Below are positions 22,792 to 31,263 of a stretch of 64,000 nucleotides of DNA, piece after piece. Origin of the DNA: Lachnospiraceae bacterium. Lineage in GTDB: Bacteria > Bacillota > Clostridia > Lachnospirales > Lachnospiraceae. The translations under genes and the position numbers were made by a program. Under the pieces are notes generated by a model that saw only the letters and a list, made by a program, of their open reading frames with translations, had not been told where the DNA came from and searched no databases. Position 1 is the first letter of the stretch. Each line of letters starts with the position of its first letter. The stretch lies in NCBI GenBank assembly GCA_017513125.1, contig JAFWDI010000029.1, positions 1 to 64,000 on the forward strand, given 5' to 3'.

Positions 22792-24029
22792 CGCCGCACC
22801 TCCCGAAAGGCCAGGCAGACGTTATGCCCGCCGAAGCCGAACGAATTCGACAGCGCCAGGGTCGGCGCGGCGTTCACCGCCTTCAGCGGCACATAGTTCA
22901 GGTCGCAGACCGGGTCGGGCTCGCGCAGATTGATCGTCGGGGGGATCACATGGTCCCGCAGCGCCAGCAGGCAGACCAGCGCTTCGATCGCGCCCGCCGC
23001 GCCCAGCATATGACCGGTCATCGACTTCGTCGAACTGATCAGCGCGTCCCATGCCGCGTCTCCGAGCGCTTTTTTGATCGCGAGCGTCTCGGTGCTGTCG
23101 TTCATGGGCGTGCCGGTGCCGTGGGCATTGATGTAGACCCGGTCTTCCGCCGTATAGCCCGCCTCGTCCATGGCCTGGCGGATGGCCCGCGCGCCGCCCG
23201 TGCCCTCAGGGTCGAGCGAAGTCATGTGATAGGCGTCGCAGGTCGATCCGTAGCCGCAGATCTCGCCGTAGATCTTCGCGCCGCGGGCCAGGGCGTGCTC
23301 CATCTCCTCGAGCACGAGCACGACCGCACCTTCGCCGATCACGAAGCCGTTCCGGCGGGCGTCGAAGGGCAGTGCGCCTTCGTTCGGGTCGGTCGCCTCG
23401 GACAATGCCTGCATATTCGCGAATCCCGCGACCGCGAGCGGACAGACCGCGGCCTCCGTGCCGCCGGAAAGCACCGCGTCCGCGTAACCGTGGCGGATCA
23501 GCCGGACGGCTTCGCCGATGGCATTGCTCCCGGAGGCGCAGGCCGTGACCGCCGGCATGGCCGGGCCCTGACAGTTATGGCGGATCGCCACCGTGCCGGC
23601 CGCCATGTTCGCGATCATCATCGGAACGAACAGCGCGCTGACCCGGTGCGGGCCGCGCTCGAGCAGCTTCCGGTGCTCGGTCTCGAGTGTCCGGATCCCG
23701 CCGATGCCTGCGCCCAGATACACTCCGAAGCGTTCCGGAGCGACCGTCCCCTCGATGCCGCTGTCTTCCGCGGCCTGTGCCGCCGCCGCGACCGCGAACT
23801 GCGTGTAGCGGTCCGCACGCACGGAATCCACCTTCTTCATATACTCCAGCGGGTCGAAGCCTTTCACTTCACCCGCGAGCGTCGATCTGTAACCGGTCGT
23901 GTCGAAGCCTGTGATCGGGGCAATGCCGTTTTTCCCGGCCTTCAGCGCCTCCCACATCTCCGAAACGGAGTTTCCGACCGGCGTGATCGCGCCGGCTCCG
24001 GTCACCACGACTCTTCTCTCGAATGTCAT
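22788..24029 (-). CDS. fabF: 3-oxoacyl-ACP synthase II
   Basis: The protein has 413 residues and is a condensing enzyme that extends acyl-ACP with malonyl-ACP. The nucleophile is Cys164 in VTACASGSNAIGE. The two active-site histidines lie in NAHGTGTPMNDS (about 304) and STKSMTGHMLGAAG (about 339). Length and motifs are normal for FabF. The ATG at 24029 has GAGGAGAAG upstream. As no fabH is present in this window, FabF is the only ketosynthase of the operon seen here. Confidence 0.95.
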   Translation of the reverse strand: MTFERRVVVTGAGAITPVGNSVSEMWEALKAGKNGIAPITGFDTTGYRSTLAGEVKGFDPLEYMKKVDSVRADRYTQFAVAAAAQAAEDSGIEGTVAPERFGVYLGAGIGGIRTLETEHRKLLERGPHRVSALFVPMMIANMAAGTVAIRHNCQGPAMPAVTACASGSNAIGEAVRLIRHGYADAVLSGGTEAAVCPLAVAGFANMQALSEATDPNEGALPFDARRNGFVIGEGAVVLVLEEMEHALARGAKIYGEICGYGSTCDAYHMTSLDPEGTGGARAIRQAMDEAGYTAEDRVYINAHGTGTPMNDSTETLAIKKALGDAAWDALISSTKSMTGHMLGAAGAIEALVCLLALRDHVIPPTINLREPDPVCDLNYVPLKAVNAAPTLALSNSFGFGGHNVCLAFREVRR

Positions 24030-24101
24030 TGTCTTCTCCTCATTTCATCGCGGCCGATATGCCGCGGGCTCACGGGCGTGCGCGGCTTCGCGGGTGCCTT
24101 T

Positions 24102-24827
24102 TCACATCGCGATGCCGCCGTCCACGCGCAGCACTTCGCCGGTCACATATTCCGCCTGCGCGAGGAACTGCACCGCCTGCGCGATCTCCTCCGGCCGGCC
24201 CATGCGGCCCAGCGGGATCTGCGCGAGCAGCTCTTCCGTCTCCAGCCCTTCCGTCATCTCCGTCGCGATAAAGCCCGGCGCGACCGCGTTTGCGCGGATG
24301 CCGCGCGCGGCGTATTCCTTCGCGACCGTCTTCGTCATGCCAATCAGGCCCGCCTTCGCCGCGGCGTAGTTCGCCTGGCCGGGATTGCCCATCAGGCCGA
24401 CGACCGAACTGATGTTCACGACGCAGCCTTCCTTCGCGCGCAGAAACAGCGGAAGGAACGCCTGCGTCATCAGGAAAGCGCCCTTCAGATTCGTCGCGAT
24501 GACCGCGTCGAAATCCTCTTCCTTCATGGTCATGACCAGGGTGTCGCGGGTGATGCCGGCATTGTTCACCAGCACATGGACCGCCCCGAAGTCGCGGCGG
24601 ACCGCACCCGCGGTCTCTTTCACCGCGGCGCTGTCGGACACGTCGCAGCGGTAAGCGCGCGCCTCCGCGCCCAGTGCCCGGCAGGCCTCGCAGACCTCCT
24701 CCGCCGCTTCGATCCGCGAAGCGCAGATCGCGGCGATATCATATCCGGCCCGCGCCAGCTCGAGCGCGACGGCCTTCCCGATGCCGCGGGAAGCTCCCGT
24801 GACGACGGCTGTCTTTCTCTCACTCAT
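24102..24827 (-). CDS. fabG: 3-oxoacyl-ACP reductase
   Basis: The protein has 241 residues in the SDR fold. TGASRGIGKAVA binds NADPH, NNAG is present at 88-91, and the catalytic residues are Ser140, Tyr154 and Lys158 (NYAAAKAG). VDGGIAM ends the protein as in most FabG. Its start overlaps the fabK stop by eight bases. It reduces the keto group in fatty acid elongation; the position in the fab operon makes that assignment firm despite the general similarity of SDR enzymes. Confidence 0.93.
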   Translation of the reverse strand: MSERKTAVVTGASRGIGKAVALELARAGYDIAAICASRIEAAEEVCEACRALGAEARAYRCDVSDSAAVKETAGAVRRDFGAVHVLVNNAGITRDTLVMTMKEEDFDAVIATNLKGAFLMTQAFLPLFLRAKEGCVVNISSVVGLMGNPGQANYAAAKAGLIGMTKTVAKEYAARGIRANAVAPGFIATEMTEGLETEELLAQIPLGRMGRPEEIAQAVQFLAQAEYVTGEVLRVDGGIAM

Positions 24828-25770
24828 GATGTCCTCCCGGCGTTTTCGCGCCGCACAGGCAGGCTTCCGCCTCCTCCATGACCTCGCGGATGATCTCGCG
24901 CGCCGGCTGTTCCCGGTTTACGAGGCCCGCGATCTGGCCGGCGAGGAAGCATCCGCGCTCGGGGTCGCCCTCTTTCGCCGCGAGCCGCAGCGCGCCGGTG
25001 CCCAGCGCCTCGAGCTCGTCGTCCGGCATGCCGCCGTACTCCGCCTTCTCGTAGCCGCGCGAAAACGGCGTGCGGAGGCTGCGGACCGCATGGCCCAGGC
25101 GCCGGCCGGTCACCATCGTGCACAGGTCGTTCGCCTTCAGGACTTTCTGCTTATAGACCGGGTGGACCGAGCACTCCTCGGCGCTCAGGAACCGCGTGCC
25201 CATCTGGACCCCGCAGGCTCCGAGCATCACCGCCGCCGCGAACCCGCGTCCGTCCGCGATGCCGCCCGCCGCGATCACGGGCAATGTCGTCGCGTCGCAC
25301 ACCTGCGGCACCAGCACCATGGTCGTCAGCTCGCCCACGTGGCCGCCGCTCTCTCCGCCCTCCGCGATGAGGGCCGAAGCGCCCAGCCGGGTCATCAGCT
25401 TCGCCATGCCCACGGACGCCACCACCGGGATCACGCGGATTCCCGCTGCTTTCCAGGCGTCCATGTATTTTCCGGGATTGCCCGCACCGGTCGTGACGAC
25501 CGGAACGTGCTCCTCGACGACCATCTGCGCGATCTCGTCCGCGAACGGACTCATCAGCATGATGTTCACCCCGAAAGGCTTGTCCGTGAGCGACCGCGCG
25601 ATGCGCACCTGCTCCCGGACGTAGTCCGCGGGGGCATTGCCCGCCGCGACGATGCCCAGGCCGCCGCCTTCCGAGACGGCCGCCGCGAGTTTTCCGTCGG
25701 CGATCCAGGCCATCCCGCCCTGAAAGACCGGATACCGGATGCCCAGCATCTCACAGATCTCAGACCGCAT
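24820..25770 (-). CDS. fabK: Enoyl-ACP reductase II (FMN-dependent)
   Basis: The protein has 316 residues of the nitronate monooxygenase/FabK family. YPVFQGGMAWIADGKLAAAVSEGGGLG at the N-terminus and ALIAEGGESGGHVGE plus IAAGGIADGRGFAAA are FabK hallmarks for FMN binding. It carries out the last reduction of each elongation cycle and replaces the triclosan-sensitive FabI. A C-terminal tail of about 30 residues contains two cysteines. It follows acpP by six bases. Confidence 0.93.
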   Translation of the reverse strand: MRSEICEMLGIRYPVFQGGMAWIADGKLAAAVSEGGGLGIVAAGNAPADYVREQVRIARSLTDKPFGVNIMLMSPFADEIAQMVVEEHVPVVTTGAGNPGKYMDAWKAAGIRVIPVVASVGMAKLMTRLGASALIAEGGESGGHVGELTTMVLVPQVCDATTLPVIAAGGIADGRGFAAAVMLGACGVQMGTRFLSAEECSVHPVYKQKVLKANDLCTMVTGRRLGHAVRSLRTPFSRGYEKAEYGGMPDDELEALGTGALRLAAKEGDPERGCFLAGQIAGLVNREQPAREIIREVMEEAEACLCGAKTPGGHHE

Positions 25771-25776
25771 GGTTCT

Positions 25777-25998
25777 TCAGCCCTCCGTGATCTTTCCGAT
25801 ATAGGCGACGAGCTCGCCGACCGTCGCGACCTTCTCCTTCAGCTCGATGGTCTTGCCGATGCGGTCCTCGAGATCCATGGTCAGCTCGACCGTGTCGAGC
25901 GAATCGATTCCCAGCTCGTCGAAACGGCTCTCCTCGGTGATCTCCTCTTTTCCGCAGCCGATACGGTCCGCGATCAGTTCCGCGATCATGTCAAACAT
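25777..25998 (-). CDS. acpP: Acyl carrier protein
   Basis: The protein has 73 residues and is acidic. The phosphopantetheine attachment residue is Ser33 in the ELGIDSLDTVEL motif. It starts at an ATG at 25998 with a very strong AGGAGG site. It is the first gene of the fatty acid operon and carries the growing acyl chains. Confidence 0.96.
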   Translation of the reverse strand: MFDMIAELIADRIGCGKEEITEESRFDELGIDSLDTVELTMDLEDRIGKTIELKEKVATVGELVAYIGKITEG

Positions 25999-26084
25999 GG
26001 TTTTTCCTCCTAAAATCTTTTTGTTTGGTTTTCCCGGTCTCCGGGCCCGTCCGGCTGTCCGAAGCGGCGCCCGGGACCTGTGCC

Positions 26085-26139
26085 ATCATAGCGGAGCGAT
26101 GCGCCCCGGCAGTTCCGCCGGTGTTCCGCGAGCGTTCCG
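26085..26139 (-). promoter_or_regulatory. Fab operon control region: triple 11-bp GTTCCG repeats and promoter
   Basis: On the plus strand GTTCCG occurs at 26112, 26123 and 26134, exactly 11 bp apart (CGGAAC on the minus strand). A -10-like TATGAT lies at 26090-26085 on the minus strand. The hexamer 17 bases further up, ACTGCC, is a poor -35 and overlaps the last repeat. Such phased direct repeats next to a weak -35 are typical of activator sites, as for SARP-type proteins. The assignment to a particular regulator is inference. Confidence 0.5.
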
Positions 26140-26168
26140 AAAGTGAAAAGTTTTTAAGTTTTTGCACG

Positions 26169-26196
26169 AAAAAAGAGCTCCGGTCTCCCGAAGCCC
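26169..26196 (-). terminator. Intrinsic terminator after moaE
   Basis: The minus strand reads GGGCTTCGG, GAGA loop, CCGGAGC followed by CTTTTTT. It separates moaE from the fab operon promoter. Confidence 0.8.
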
Positions 26197-26288
26197 TTCA
26201 CGATCTCACGATGCTGTTTCCCGCAAACGCCCGGAACGGCGCGGTTCCGAAACGCCTGCGCGCGGAAAGCGCCCGCCCTTGCGGACGC

Positions 26289-26699
26289 TTAATACTTCTC
26301 CTCCTCGCTCACGCACTCGTTTTTTATCTTCCCGACCAGGAACTGCAGGCCGTCGATCACGCGCGGACGGATGTCCCCGCCGATCAGCACCTGCATGATC
26401 GTGTCGCCGGGCTCCAGCTCCCCGCTGTTCAGCCACACGCGGACGAAAAAGATCCCCGGCAGCTCCAGAGTCTCCGCGATCGCGGCTTCGACCCCGGCCC
26501 CGTCATACGAAAAACGCATCCCCGTCACCGGCTGCGTATCCGCCGCGCCCTCGCGCACCAGGGCTTTCGCGGTCCGCCGGACCACCCCGGTGTGGGTCAG
26601 GTACATGCCGACGTCCCCGGCGGACGGATCCGCCTTCGCTTCCGCGATCCACGCGTCGGCGGACGGACAGGTTTCGGACCTGATCAGATAATCGCTCAT
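26289..26699 (-). CDS. moaE: MoaE-like molybdopterin synthase large subunit
   Basis: The protein has 136 residues. YLTHTGVVRRTAKAL near residue 32 and VRVWLNSGELEPGD...MQVLIGGDIRPRVIDGLQFLVGKIKNE match the MoaE-like family annotated in many Clostridia, with the nucleotide-free core GGDIRPRV and the C-terminal Lys-containing helix. MoaE with MoaD inserts the dithiolene sulfurs into precursor Z. GGGAGG five bases before the ATG at 26699 decides the start. No moaD is seen in the window. It lies 21 kb from the other moa genes but at the edge of the same molybdenum/polyphenol region. The sequence is divergent from E. coli MoaE, so I am not fully certain. Confidence 0.7.
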   Translation of the reverse strand: MSDYLIRSETCPSADAWIAEAKADPSAGDVGMYLTHTGVVRRTAKALVREGAADTQPVTGMRFSYDGAGVEAAIAETLELPGIFFVRVWLNSGELEPGDTIMQVLIGGDIRPRVIDGLQFLVGKIKNECVSEEEKY

Positions 26700-26873
26700 G
26701 ACAGCCTCCCTGAAATATGTTTTCTGTCCGGGGCAGCGCCCGGCTGTGCGCAGGGTCTGAGAAAAAAACCTACCCACAAACGCCTCTACCGATTATAATA
26801 ACACATAGGTCCGCGGAGCAGGCGGCTTCGGCCCGGCATCCGCAGAAAAACAGAACAGAAAGGATGATATATT

Positions 26874-27230
26874 ATGGCAAGCTATAAGATTCAGAGAGTT
26901 AAGGGCGCTGAGGGCAGCACGGTCTACCCCTATGAGGCCGCCGGTCATTATGAGTGCGTCACCACCCGCCTGCACGATCCGGCAGACGTGAACGACGGTA
27001 AGATCACCATGGGCATCACCTATTTCGTCCCGGGCGGCCGCACCGACTTTAAGTCGAACGCGATGGAGTCCGTCTACTACATCCTCGAGGGCGAGATGAC
27101 CCTGAAGACCGATGACGGCGAGACCGTCCTGAAGGCCGGCGATTCCTTCCATTGCGGCCCCGGCTGCAACAAGAGCGTGACGAACACCGGTACCACCGTG
27201 ACCCAGATGCTGGTGGTCCTGATCAAGTAA
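26874..27230 (+). CDS. Small cupin-domain protein
   Basis: The protein has 118 residues forming a single cupin barrel. MESVYYILEGEMTLKTDDGE and VLKAGDSFHCGPGCNKSVTNTG correspond to the two cupin motifs, but the usual two-His metal pair in motif 1 is missing, so metal binding is uncertain. Single-domain cupins are often isomerases, lyases or ligand sensors. It is the only plus-strand gene between moaE and the phloroglucinol-type operon and converges on the latter's last gene. Codon use looks like that of well-expressed genes nearby. It may serve the same pathway, but that is only suggested by position. Confidence 0.8.
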   Translation: MASYKIQRVKGAEGSTVYPYEAAGHYECVTTRLHDPADVNDGKITMGITYFVPGGRTDFKSNAMESVYYILEGEMTLKTDDGETVLKAGDSFHCGPGCNKSVTNTGTTVTQMLVVLIK

Positions 27231-27256
27231 ATCGTTCTTTTTAAACTTTGACCATG

Positions 27257-27290
27257 AAAAAGGAGATCCTGAACTTCAGGATCTCCTTTT
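27257..27290. terminator. Bidirectional terminator
   Basis: A 14-bp perfect stem AAAAGGAGATCCTG / CAGGATCTCCTTTT with a five-base loop lies between the convergent cupin and SDR genes. Confidence 0.9.
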
Positions 27291-27341
27291 CGTTTCGATG
27301 AATCGGTCTTTTCGGACCGGATCTTCTTCGGCTGAGCCGAA

Positions 27342-28214
27342 TTACGACGTGGCTACCAGGCCGCCGTCCGGATAGATCGTGCTGGCGGTAACCATGTCGG
27401 AAGAAGCGGAAGCCAGGAAGATCGCGGGACCGACGACGTCGATCTCGTGGCCGATACGCATCGCGGGCAGCGGAGCCGCGGCCTTGTTTCTGGTCTCCTC
27501 GTCATCCGAAAGGATGCCTACCATCATGGGGGTGTAGGTGATGGTCGGGCCGATGGCGTTGACCTGGATGTTCGGTCTCAGGTCAGCCGCGAAGGCCTTC
27601 GTCAGCATCTCGACAGCACCCTTCGTGGTGTTATAAGGAACGTTTCCGTTACCGCCGTTCTTGACGGCGCGGATGCCGCGGACGGAACCGATGTTGATGA
27701 TCTTGCCGTAGCCCTGGTTCGGGTTCGCCTTGCCGGGCTCGACTTCCTGATACTCAGCGCCGTCGAGGTTGTGATCCTTCATCCAGTTGCCGAAGTACTT
27801 GCAGGTCAGCATCAGGGAAGTGATGTTCGTGTGCAGCATCTTCTCGAAGAACTCGGTGTCGATGTCGTGGGAGAACATCTTCTTATTAATACCCTGGGAG
27901 TTCACGAGAATGTCGCAGCCGCCCAGACCCTCTTCGGATACCGCGTACGCGAGCATCGCCTTCACGGTCTCCTCGTCGCCGGCGTCGCCCGCGAAATAGC
28001 AGACCTTCACGCCGGGCGCCGCCACGGCCTCGATCTCGGCCTTCGCGGCCTTCAGGGCCTCCTCGCGGCGCGAAGAGATCAGGACGCTGCAGCCGTTCGC
28101 TGCATAACCCTCGGCGATGGCCTTGCCGAAGCCGCCCGCTCCGCCGATGATGACAGCTTTCTTTCCGGAGATGTCAAACATCTTCGTCAGATCACCAGAA
28201 TAAACTTTCGGCAT
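27342..28214 (-). CDS. Short-chain reductase, candidate phloroglucinol reductase
   Basis: The protein has 290 residues in the SDR family. The cofactor motif is IGGAGGFGKAIA (23-34), with SRR (48-50) after beta 2 suggesting NADPH preference. Catalytic residues are Ser177, Tyr194 and Lys198 (VPYNTTKG). It is the last gene of the operon with the cyclase-family hydrolase, dehydrogenase and BKACE lyase. Phloroglucinol reductases described from anaerobes are NADPH-dependent SDR enzymes that reduce the aromatic ring of phloroglucinol in its keto form. The operon context makes that the leading candidate function. A generic gluconate/3-oxoacyl-type reductase is the alternative, and sequence alone would not separate the two. 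Confidence 0.75.
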   Translation of the reverse strand: MPKVYSGDLTKMFDISGKKAVIIGGAGGFGKAIAEGYAANGCSVLISSRREEALKAAKAEIEAVAAPGVKVCYFAGDAGDEETVKAMLAYAVSEEGLGGCDILVNSQGINKKMFSHDIDTEFFEKMLHTNITSLMLTCKYFGNWMKDHNLDGAEYQEVEPGKANPNQGYGKIINIGSVRGIRAVKNGGNGNVPYNTTKGAVEMLTKAFAADLRPNIQVNAIGPTITYTPMMVGILSDDEETRNKAAAPLPAMRIGHEIDVVGPAIFLASASSDMVTASTIYPDGGLVATS

Positions 28215-28372
28215 AACTTAATTCCTCCTTTAGTGATTTGCTTTTCAATGCCGGCTCAGAGGAAAGGTTCCGAGGGCCGTCATTGGTATGAAACTGTTTC
28301 AGAGCACGAGCTCTGCAATAACTAACTCTACAACAATCTGCCGCCTCATGACAAGAGCCGCAGCGCTCTTCG

Positions 28373-29791
28373 TCACGCGGACTCCGCGGCGCTCTTCGGC
28401 TTCGTCAGGAACAGGCCGATCACCATGATCACCAGACCCACGAGCACGCCCGGGAACACCGCGTCACAGGGCAGTGCGATGATCTCAAAGAGATTCAGCA
28501 CACCCAGGATCAGTGCGACCAGCGAGCCGCCCAGGATGGACGCCAGCGCGTACTTCCCATGGACCTTGCCTTTTGCCCACAGAACGAAGCACAGCGGTGC
28601 GAACACCGTGCAGCCGCGCAGACCCATGGACATGAACGCGAACTTCAGGATCGTGTCGCCGATCGGCGTGCAGGCCAGCGCGGTCGCGAGGACCAGGACG
28701 ATGACGATCAGAAGCTTATTGATCGTCTCCGCACTCATCTTCACCTCGCGCTTACCCTTCTGGATCAGCTCGCGGTTAATGACCGTCGCGATGCCCAGCG
28801 CCAGTCCGGCTCCGGTACCTACGGAAGCGATGAACAGCGCGCCCAGGATAAACCCGCTGACGATGCCCGGAAGTCCCGAATAATTCAGGATGAAGCTGGT
28901 CAGCGCGGTCTTCGCCACGAACGTGGCGGTATCCGTGACCGTGCGCATGTACAGGCCGACCACGATGCCGCAGATTCCGATCGGCGGGATCAGGATGGCC
29001 GAGATCAGCGCGCCCGCTCTCGCGGAGCGGTCCGTCCGTGCGGAAAGGACCGCCTGCGCATAGGTCTGTGTGGTCAGAACGCCCAGGAGCAGGCTCACGC
29101 AGGCTCCCAGGTCAATACCCACGCCGCGGCAGAACAGACTGCCGAAATTCCGGCCGGTCTCGGCGTTCGCTGCGGCGATGGCTCCGCTCACTCCGCTCAT
29201 GCCGCCCACGGCGCGGAACGCCAGTAGGCCGCAGGTGATCATCGCCGCGTACAGCAGCACCATCTTCAGGATGCCGACGCTGCCGGCGCCCTTCGCGCCG
29301 CCGAAGATCACGTACAGGATCATGACGACCATGGCAATGACGATCGTCAGGACCGTGCTCATGTCCGGGAACACGACCAGCACGACGGCCGACGCCGCCA
29401 GAAGCTGCGACAGGATGTTGATGAACGTGCCGACCGAATTCAGGACGGACGCCGCCAGTCCCGCCCGGGGGCCGTACTCATTCGCGATCATGCCGACCAG
29501 AGTCGGGGAGCCCTGCGCACGCAGCGGCTTGACGTAGATCACCGCCAGGATCAGGCAGGAAATGCCCGCTCCGAGCGTGAACCACCATGCGCTCATGCCG
29601 TAGTTGTAGGCCAGCTGCGCGGTACCGACCGTCGAGGATCCGCCGACCAGCGTACCCATGATCAGGCCGGCGACCACGCCCGTGCCGATGCCTTCTTTTT
29701 TCCCGGCGCCTTTTTTCGCGCCGGTGATAATTGCCAGACCCACGATCAGAGCGACCGCTATGATCAGGCCGACATACATCATAATATTCAT
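28373..29791 (-). CDS. Sodium:solute symporter, candidate pathway importer
   Basis: The protein has 472 residues with about thirteen hydrophobic helices of the SSS fold. GLIMGTLVGGSSTVGTAQLAYNYGMSAWWFTLG near the N-terminus is a recognisable SSS core segment with the serine-rich sodium-site region. It couples Na+ entry to uptake of an organic solute. It lies between the CoA-transferase and SDR genes of the operon, so the pathway substrate (phloroglucinol or a precursor) is the natural guess. The ribosome site is weak (AAGCAGC) and the start is 17 bases after the preceding stop, so coupling is likely. Confidence 0.85.
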   Translation of the reverse strand: MNIMMYVGLIIAVALIVGLAIITGAKKGAGKKEGIGTGVVAGLIMGTLVGGSSTVGTAQLAYNYGMSAWWFTLGAGISCLILAVIYVKPLRAQGSPTLVGMIANEYGPRAGLAASVLNSVGTFINILSQLLAASAVVLVVFPDMSTVLTIVIAMVVMILYVIFGGAKGAGSVGILKMVLLYAAMITCGLLAFRAVGGMSGVSGAIAAANAETGRNFGSLFCRGVGIDLGACVSLLLGVLTTQTYAQAVLSARTDRSARAGALISAILIPPIGICGIVVGLYMRTVTDTATFVAKTALTSFILNYSGLPGIVSGFILGALFIASVGTGAGLALGIATVINRELIQKGKREVKMSAETINKLLIVIVLVLATALACTPIGDTILKFAFMSMGLRGCTVFAPLCFVLWAKGKVHGKYALASILGGSLVALILGVLNLFEIIALPCDAVFPGVLVGLVIMVIGLFLTKPKSAAESA

Positions 29792-29807
29792 GCTGCTTTA
29801 ACCAAAT

Positions 29808-30473
29808 TTAGTCCATGTAGCCGACATTTTCCGGAACGATCAGCTCGCAGCCGGTCTTCGAGAGGACCTCCTCGACCGTGGTGCTGCGCGCGATCTCTTC
29901 GAGCACCGGGCCTTCCGGCGTGATGTGGATCACGGCCAGCTCGGAGACGAAGTAGTCCACGCAGTGATAACCGGTCAGCGGGATCTCGGTGTGCTTCACG
30001 AACTTGGGGTTGCCCTTCTTATCCGTGTGCGTGCTCATGACGATGGTCAGCTTCGCGCCGGTCACCAGGTCCATGCCGCCGCCCATGCCGGCCGCGGCCT
30101 TGCCGGGGATGATCCAGTTCGCGAGGTTGCCCTCCGCGTCCACTTCATACGCGCCCAGAACGGTCGTGGAGACGTGTCCGCCGCGGATGTAGCCGAACGA
30201 GCGGAAGCTGTCGAAGCACGCCGCGCCGACACGCATCATCGAGGGGTTTCCGCCGGCGTCCACGACGTCCGCGGGAGCGACCTCGCCTTCCTTCGGCGAG
30301 CTTCCCAGACCGATGATGCCGTTCTCGGAATCGACCCATACGTCGACGTCATCCGGAATAAACTCCAGGCAGAGGGTGGGCATGCCGATACCCAGGTTCA
30401 CGACGTCGCCGTCCTTAAAGAACTTCGCGGTACGGCAGGCGATGAATTCTCTGGCATTCTCAGGTTTTTTCAT
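29808..30473 (-). CDS. CoA-transferase subunit B (acetoacetate CoA-transferase type)
   Basis: The protein has 221 residues of family I CoA-transferases. The catalytic Glu is Glu50 in the SENGIIG motif, which forms the glutamyl-CoA thioester. VNLGIGMPTL and GGGMDLVTGAK are further family signatures. GGAGGT six bases before the ATG at 30473 decides the start over a GTG at 30479. It is coupled to subunit A directly upstream. In this operon the expected role is to activate acetoacetate released by the BKACE lyase to acetoacetyl-CoA. Confidence 0.9.
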   Translation of the reverse strand: MKKPENAREFIACRTAKFFKDGDVVNLGIGMPTLCLEFIPDDVDVWVDSENGIIGLGSSPKEGEVAPADVVDAGGNPSMMRVGAACFDSFRSFGYIRGGHVSTTVLGAYEVDAEGNLANWIIPGKAAAGMGGGMDLVTGAKLTIVMSTHTDKKGNPKFVKHTEIPLTGYHCVDYFVSELAVIHITPEGPVLEEIARSTTVEEVLSKTGCELIVPENVGYMD

Positions 30474-30475
30474 GA

Positions 30476-31186
30476 TCACACCTCCGTTTTTGCCTGTACG
30501 ATCAGGTCGACCAGCGCGCCGGGAGTCATGACTTCGTTCGGGCCGATCTCGCCGACCTCAACGATGTGCTCTGCCTCGACAATGACGAAATCCGCGGCAG
30601 TCGCGAACACTTCGTTAAAGTTGCGTGCGGTGTGGTTATACATGACATTGCCCATCTTATCCGCCTTATAGGCATGGATCAGGGCCACGTCCGCGTGCAG
30701 CGGGAGCTCAAGGATGAAGCGCTTTCCCTTCTGGGGCTCGTCCGCCTTCACGAACTTATATTCGCCCTTCTCGTCATCCCACTCGAGCAGCTGCTTTCCC
30801 TCTTCCATCGGGGTGTGAACGCCGGTGGGGGTCAGGATGCCGCCGATGCCCGCGCCGCCGGCGCGGACCTTTTCGCAGAGAGAGCCCTGCGGCACGAAAT
30901 GGATGTTGATCTCGCCCTTCGTAACTTTCTCCATGGTCTCGACGTTGCTGCCGATGTGCGAGCAGGTGATCTTCTTAATACGGTCATCATGCACCAGCTT
31001 TCCGATGCCCTGGCCCTTCACGGAAGTGTTGTTCGAGATCACGGTCAGATCCGTGATGCCCGCGTCCATCAGACCCTGGATCAGGGTCTGCGCCACGCCG
31101 CAGTTTACAAATCCCGGAAGCAGGACCGACATGCCGTTAAAGCAGTGGGTCATAGCTTCTTCTACTGTGACGACTTTGTTATGCAT
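30476..31186 (-). CDS. CoA-transferase subunit A (acetoacetate CoA-transferase type)
   Basis: The protein has 236 residues. MSVLLPGFVNCGVAQTLIQGLMDAGITDLTVISN and VPQGSLCEKVRAGGAGIGGILTPTGVHTP are typical of the alpha subunit, the latter including the glycine-rich CoA-binding region. Family members move CoA between acetyl-, butyryl- or acetoacetyl-CoA and free acids. The pair sits directly downstream of the BKACE lyase, as in lysine fermentation and in phloroglucinol operons. The ATG at 31186 follows AAAGGAAACC. Confidence 0.9.
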   Translation of the reverse strand: MHNKVVTVEEAMTHCFNGMSVLLPGFVNCGVAQTLIQGLMDAGITDLTVISNNTSVKGQGIGKLVHDDRIKKITCSHIGSNVETMEKVTKGEINIHFVPQGSLCEKVRAGGAGIGGILTPTGVHTPMEEGKQLLEWDDEKGEYKFVKADEPQKGKRFILELPLHADVALIHAYKADKMGNVMYNHTARNFNEVFATAADFVIVEAEHIVEVGEIGPNEVMTPGALVDLIVQAKTEV

Positions 31187-31263
31187 GCTTTTGGTTTCCT
31201 TTCTCTGAAAAGCGCTCCGGGCGCGCGAGCTGCCCGGAGCCCTCTCTTACGCGGTAAGCCTCA

